Shown here in pieces: positions 8,373 to 10,279 of a stretch of DNA of 10,279 bases. The notes under the pieces are model-generated. The model searched no databases and was not told the DNA's origin. It saw nothing but the letters and a program-made list of their open reading frames with translations. Both the position numbers and the translations under genes were made by a program. The DNA lies in assembly GCA_945878795.1 (NCBI GenBank), contig CAMDWF010000060.1, positions 1 through 10,279 on the forward strand. The letters are read 5' to 3'. Positions within the stretch are counted from its first letter, which is position 1. Each line of letters opens with the position of its first letter. The DNA is from Synechococcus sp. UW140 (lineage in GTDB: Bacteria; Cyanobacteriota; Cyanobacteriia; PCC-6307; Cyanobiaceae).

Positions 8373-8727
8373 AGCGCATCGGGTGGCGGCCCGTCATCAG
8401 GGCGGCCCGGGACGGCGTGCAGACGGGCATGCCATGGAAGGACTCCATCCGCACGCCCTCCCGGGCCAGCTTGTCGATATTCGGTGTTTTGATGTCGCTG
8501 CCCCGATAGCCGAGGTCGGCATTGCCGAGGTCATCGGCCATGATGAAAATGATGTTTGGCCGACTCGCGCCGACGGCAGATCCACTGAGCGACCCAGCAG
8601 CGGGCCGGTTGGCCTCCCGCGCCAAGGCGGGCACCAGGGCGAACCAGACCAGGCAGGCCAGGCAGGTGAGGCCGACCCGGGAGAGCAGCTTTAGTTTCTG
8701 AAGGGGGTTTTTGCGTATGGGCTGCAT
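8353..8727 (-). pseudogene. N-terminal part of the same split sulfatase, with signal peptide and CTPSR motif
   Basis: This fragment of 124 residues begins MQPIRKNPLQKLKLLSRVGL, a typical export signal with a probable cleavage site after VPALA (about residue 36). It then has the sulfatase start NIIFIMADDLG (Asp65/Asp66) and the formylglycine signature CTPSR (103-107) followed by MTGRHPMRYG, after which the frame runs into TGA at 8355-8353. In homologous sulfatases the sequence would continue through about a dozen variable residues to GLPxDExTLPQ; the second half of this appears in another frame at 8372. The junction thus combines a frame change with an apparent loss of roughly 13 codons. Start choice is supported by GGGGAG nine bases upstream. 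A product of this length would lack most of the fold. Confidence 0.75.
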
Positions 8728-8736
8728 CGCTGGCGG

Positions 8737-8742
8737 CTCCCC
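8737..8742 (-). promoter_or_regulatory. Shine-Dalgarno for the first sulfatase gene
   Basis: The minus strand reads GGGGAG nine bases before the ATG at 8727. It supports this start and shows the translation signal of the broken gene is still intact. Confidence 0.55.
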
Positions 8743-8791
8743 AAGGGTTGAAGGCGGGCTGTTCGGAACCCGAGCACATGGGGCGCTAGGG

Positions 8792-8797
8792 TATATA
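8792..8797 (-). promoter_or_regulatory. Possible -10 box of the sulfatase operon promoter
   Basis: On the minus strand TATATA lies about 65 bases before the first sulfatase ATG, within the AT-rich change-over zone. No good -35 box is seen at 16-18 bases (best TTACCC), so the call is tentative. Confidence 0.25.
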
Positions 8798-8907
8798 CAA
8801 GTTAGACTGTTTCAGGGTAAATAGCCAGAGAAATCAAGCAAAACTTCATGCTTTGACATTGTTTGATTAAGTTAAATTTGCGGGATCTCATTAAGGCCGT
8901 CTAGTTG

Positions 8908-8996
8908 TTCGAACGCTTGCCATCACCTGGCCGCAGTGAGCTGGGGGGCAAACAAGAACTATTTGGAGGCGGCTCAGGTGAATGGCATTGTTAGTC
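8908..8996 (-). repeat. Integron attC-like recombination site downstream of hepT
   Basis: Read on the minus strand this 89-base element has the order of an attC site. R'' is GACTAAC (8996-8990) and the spacer AATGCC. The 5' arm ATTCACCTGAGCCGC (8983-8969) is followed by a 34-base variable loop, then the 3' arm GCGGCCAGGTGAT (8934-8922), spacer GGCAAGC, and R' GTTCGAA (8914-8908). The arms pair over 13 bp except for two unpaired bases on the 5' arm, a T and an A, exactly six bases apart. Canonical attC sites such as that of aadA cassettes have the same feature, two extrahelical bases on the same arm. The bulges also orient the site: cassette top strand is the minus strand, the coding strand of mntA-hepT. 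Weak points: R'' and R' do not fully match the RYYYAAC and GTTRRRY consensus, and they pair over only a few bases. An unrelated hairpin or terminator is the alternative. Confidence 0.6.
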
Positions 8997-9011
8997 TGCC
9001 CCCGAACTCAA

Positions 9012-9377
9012 CTAAGGGCCGTCCTTCACTACGTCCTGCGACTCCCTGAGCAACTCAACACATTCTCTCCTCAGCTTCGGGACATCCTCAAGAGCGGTTT
9101 CATACACAGTCTCGTGATCAACTGAGGCATAGTTGTGGGTCAGAATATTGCGAAACCCAATTATCTTCTGACCATCAGATAGATGCTTGAATCTTTCAGG
9201 CCAGAATTTAGCCATGATTGAGACTGCTTCGCCAATTACAATAAACTCACGTTCTACAGCAGAGCGTTTTTCACGCATCTCAACATATGTTTCTATCGAG
9301 ATGTCCGTAAGGATAGAAGCGATAGAAGCGCATGCATCAATGATGTCACAGAGGTAGGCAGTTACTTCACGAGCCAT
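9012..9377 (-). CDS. hepT: HepT-like HEPN ribonuclease toxin (DUF86)
   Basis: This 121-residue, largely helical protein carries the HEPN active-site signature RNILTHNY, i.e. RX4HXY with Arg76, His81 and Tyr83. HepT toxins of MntA-HepT modules are RNases that block growth by cleaving RNA. In studied systems the partner MntA silences them by transferring AMP onto the tyrosine of this very motif. Length and the opening MAREVTAYLCDIIDA fit the family (commonly around 110-140 aa). The ATG at 9377 lies 11 bases before the end of the mntA frame, so translation is coupled, and AAGAGGA six bases upstream is a good ribosome site. The gene lies in an AT-richer segment than its neighbours and is followed by the attC-like site, both suggesting acquisition. 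All key residues are present, so I expect it to be active. Confidence 0.9.
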   Translation of the reverse strand: MAREVTAYLCDIIDACASIASILTDISIETYVEMREKRSAVEREFIVIGEAVSIMAKFWPERFKHLSDGQKIIGFRNILTHNYASVDHETVYETALEDVPKLRRECVELLRESQDVVKDGP

Positions 9378-9675
9378 AGATTATCCTCTTGGTCTTGTCG
9401 ATCTCGCGGGCGATAATCGAATTGCGCACAGCCCCACTCATAACGAGATCTACCTTGGTGCCGAGTACTCCTTGCAGCTCATCAAGTACCTCAAAATAAG
9501 CATGGAATTTAGCGTGTCCACCAATGGGAGCGAATTCGACGAGAAGATCCACATCGCTTTCCCCTGGTCGAAAATCGTCCCTAATAGCTGAGCCAAACGC
9601 GAAAAGCCGCTGAACGCTGTACTTGCGGCACAGCTCGGCAATGGCTTCTTTGTGATTCTCGAGAAGAGCGGTCAT
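9367..9675 (-). CDS. mntA: MntA-like nucleotidyltransferase antitoxin
   Basis: This 102-residue minimal nucleotidyltransferase has the catalytic GS (Gly28/Ser29), the metal-binding pair SDVDLLV (Asp41/Asp43) and a third acid in TKVDLV (Asp76), so the active site is complete. Eleven residues, rather than the usual ten, separate GS from DxD. MntA antitoxins transfer AMP groups to the HepT tyrosine and so inactivate the toxin. The order antitoxin then toxin with an 11-base overlap is standard for this module. The frame is open from a farther upstream ATG at 9708, but I take the ATG at 9675 because AGAGGT lies six bases before it and the family N-terminus fits. Candidate alternative roles (stand-alone nucleotidyltransferase) are unlikely given hepT next door. 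Confidence 0.9.
   Translation of the reverse strand: MTALLENHKEAIAELCRKYSVQRLFAFGSAIRDDFRPGESDVDLLVEFAPIGGHAKFHAYFEVLDELQGVLGTKVDLVMSGAVRNSIIAREIDKTKRIIYGS
9384..9390 (-). promoter_or_regulatory. Shine-Dalgarno for hepT, within mntA
   Basis: The minus strand reads AAGAGGA six bases before the hepT ATG (9377), inside the last codons of mntA. The toxin therefore has its own strong ribosome site in addition to coupling. Confidence 0.6.
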
Positions 9676-9680
9676 GTTGT

Positions 9681-9686
9681 ACCTCT
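9681..9686 (-). promoter_or_regulatory. Shine-Dalgarno deciding the mntA start
   Basis: AGAGGT on the minus strand sits six bases before the ATG at 9675. It favours this start over the ATG at 9708, which would add 11 residues. Confidence 0.6.
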
Positions 9687-9705
9687 TCAGCCATTCTACC
9701 TGACA

Positions 9706-9822
9706 CAACAGGTTTCAGGGATTCCGTGCTTGCAGGGATTGGCGCTTAGGGTCAGCCCAACGCAGTATGGGCGGACCGTATAACACCCCGTCCGGCCAGG
9801 GTTTCTTCAGCATATCACCCCG
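9706..9822 (-). repeat. Diverged tandem repeat, copy A (upstream of mntA)
   Basis: Copy A shares its order of blocks with copy B (9823-9955). On the minus strand these are GAAAC..TGGCC, then GTTATACGG and TCCGCC, then GACC(C)TA, then CCCTGCA, then GAAACCTGTT. The core spans 9747-9810. The minus strand of the core reads, in one frame, a short peptide AEETLAGRGVIRSAHTALG and a stop, recalling the tail of the recombinase relic. It also contains GTTGGGC at 9761-9755. Function unknown; it sits where an attI site would be in an inverted integron. Confidence 0.5.
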
Positions 9823-9955
9823 AAACAGGTTTCCTTAAATACTTGAGATAGACTGCACTGCACTGCAGGGCTTCTCAATGAGGGGGTAGGTCCTGTCACG
9901 CATGATAGGCGGATCCGCATAACATCCCAAGCTTGGCCACAGTTTCCCGCGCTGA
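9823..9955 (-). repeat. Diverged tandem repeat, copy B (end of recombinase relic)
   Basis: Partner of copy A: core 9887-9952, with GTTATGCGGATCCGCC on the minus strand against GTTATACGG-TCCGCC in copy A. The equivalent GTTAT boxes are 139 bases apart. Copy B includes the last codons and TGA of the recombinase relic (ETVAKLGMLCGSAYHA) plus a gene-free stretch. ACTGC is repeated three times in a row at about 9852-9866. Neither copy contains an RYYYAAC box at a suitable distance, so they are not themselves attC sites. Confidence 0.5.
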
Positions 9956-10153
9956 CCCGGGCCTTAGTACTTGCCTAAGAAAAGAGAAAAACTGCAGCAT
10001 TTGAGCACTAACTACTTCACGATTTGGCTCATGAATATAAATCATGGTGGTTTTTATATCGCTATGCCCAAGCAGCTTTTGAATTGTGCTGTTAGCGTAG
10101 CCTCGCACGGACAGATGGGTAGCCCTGTCCAGCCGATAGTCAGCGTTGCAGAG
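9896..10153 (-). pseudogene. Tyrosine recombinase/integrase, C-terminal relic
   Basis: The frame is open from 10153 to the TGA at 9898-9896. It contains ATHLSVRGYANSTIQKLLGH followed by SDIKTTMIYIHEPNR. This is the end of the catalytic domain of a tyrosine recombinase: the LLGH histidine and the MIY nucleophile tyrosine are present, while the earlier arginine (HxLR region) and the whole DNA-binding N-terminus (some 250 residues) are gone. KTTMIYxH wording is shared by integron integrases and related phage/Xer-type enzymes; this fragment cannot tell them apart. Residues after NREVVSA look like an unrelated extension running into repeat copy B. An in-frame GTG at 10108 could start a 70-residue product, but it would lack catalytic residues, so this is a dead gene. 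It lies in the AT-rich island with the toxin-antitoxin pair. Confidence 0.75.
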
Positions 10154-10186
10154 TCATTAAGAATTATGCAATATTTTGTACTCCGA

Positions 10187-10279
10187 TTAGAGACTCCCCG
10201 CCACTCCGGCAGCCACCGCCCCCCTTCCCCCCCGCACCAGCACCGGCACCCGTTTAAAGGCGGGCGTGCCGCTGCGGGA
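10187..10279 (-). CDS. 3' end of an unidentified GC-rich gene, possibly a molybdopterin oxidoreductase
   Basis: From the window edge the minus-strand frame runs 30 codons to TAA (10189-10187). It begins SRSGTPAFKRVPVLVRGG, then an Ala/Gly/Val tail. GC content returns to that of the main chromosome here, which supports real coding sequence outside the island. The phrase SGTPAFKxVPV is reminiscent of the extreme C-terminus of molybdopterin-dependent reductases (nitrate reductase or formate dehydrogenase-like), but 30 residues are too few to be sure. The stop codon falls right at the edge of the AT-rich island, so the gene's own end may be native or may have been replaced when the island arrived. 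Confidence 0.4.
   Translation of the reverse strand, partial: SRSGTPAFKRVPVLVRGGRGAVAAGVAGSL

Larger units (their letters stand above)
8908..9761 (-). mobile_element. Putative integron gene cassette carrying mntA-hepT
   Basis: The two toxin-antitoxin genes are followed by the attC-like site and preceded at 9761-9755 (minus strand) by GTTGGGC, a perfect match to the GTTRRRY core at which integron integrases cut. The interval of about 850 bases is a normal cassette size. The genes point toward the attC-like site, as in real cassettes, and the segment is more AT-rich than the flanks. Against this, the left-end core is not complementary to the R'' box (GTTAGTC would be expected), and other GTT-type boundaries (GTTATAC at 9784, GTTATGC at 9923) are possible. 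Toxin-antitoxin pairs are known to be frequent in chromosomal integrons. This boundary call is inference. Confidence 0.4.

Noticed and set aside
8853..8858. A perfect TTGACA (-35-like) box on the plus strand in the AT-rich spacer
   Set aside because: No acceptable -10 box at 16-18 bases and no plus-strand gene downstream.
8805..9724. GTTTCAGGG occurring near 8809 and near 9712, in the same orientation on both sides of the toxin-antitoxin genes
   Set aside because: Only nine shared bases with no flanking similarity; expected by chance and not convincing as target-site duplication.
9852..9866. Three tandem ACTGC units as a CRISPR or regulatory iteron
   Set aside because: Five-base units, only three copies, no spacers; a microrepeat at most.
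9911..9920. The palindrome GCGGATCCGC as an operator
   Set aside because: The symmetry is broken in the other repeat copy and it lies within the end of the recombinase relic; no regulator or promoter nearby.
9778..9923. GTTATAC and GTTATGC in the two repeats, similar to the VCR-type GTTATGC end of attC sites
   Set aside because: No matching R'' box or long bulged inverted repeat at the needed distance, so they are not called attC sites; kept only as part of the repeats.

Overview
The window looks like a chromosomal piece of a GC-rich picocyanobacterium (Synechococcus/Cyanobium type). This rests on remembered family resemblance and on GC-rich codon use, not on a database search. Positions 1-8730 are uniformly GC-rich. 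Roughly 8790-10190 is visibly more AT-rich and carries a toxin-antitoxin pair and recombination relics, so it reads as an acquired island. GC-rich coding sequence resumes at 10187.

Layout. (1) 2-760 (+): 3' part of a tRNA nucleotidyltransferase (CCA/poly(A) polymerase family). (2) 828-1145 (+): small thioredoxin-fold protein with a CGTC active site. (3) 1146-1409: gene-free spacer with GC-rich hairpins. (4) 1410-4801 (+): tight three-gene nucleotide-sugar operon, namely animal/plant-like UDP-glucose 6-dehydrogenase, UDP-glucuronate decarboxylase (UDP-xylose synthase) and UDP-glucuronate 4-epimerase. The first enzyme makes UDP-glucuronate; the other two compete for it, giving UDP-xylose and UDP-galacturonate for surface polysaccharide. 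(5) 8727-4789 (-): two exported Cys-type sulfatases in one transcription unit. The upstream one is split by a frameshift/deletion near 8353-8372. The downstream one is intact and starts at an ATGA overlap with the end of the first. Its tail overlaps the tail of the epimerase by 13 bp. (6) 9675-9012 (-): MntA nucleotidyltransferase antitoxin and HepT HEPN-RNase toxin, both with intact catalytic motifs. (7) 8996-8908 (-): just downstream of hepT, an imperfect inverted repeat with the architecture of an integron attC site: R and L boxes, two bulged bases six bases apart on the 5' arm, and a 3' GTT cleavage triplet. (8) 9706-9955: two diverged copies of a short repeat. (9) 10153-9896 (-): tyrosine recombinase C-terminal relic. 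(10) 10279-10187 (-): last 30 codons of another GC-rich gene.

The most interesting reading is that items 6-9 are the remains of a small integron-like structure. In it the integrase relic, the toxin-antitoxin cassette and the attC-like site all point the same way (an inverted-integron layout), and the structure lies between a decaying sulfatase operon and an unrelated gene. The attC fold is directly visible; the integron interpretation is inference.
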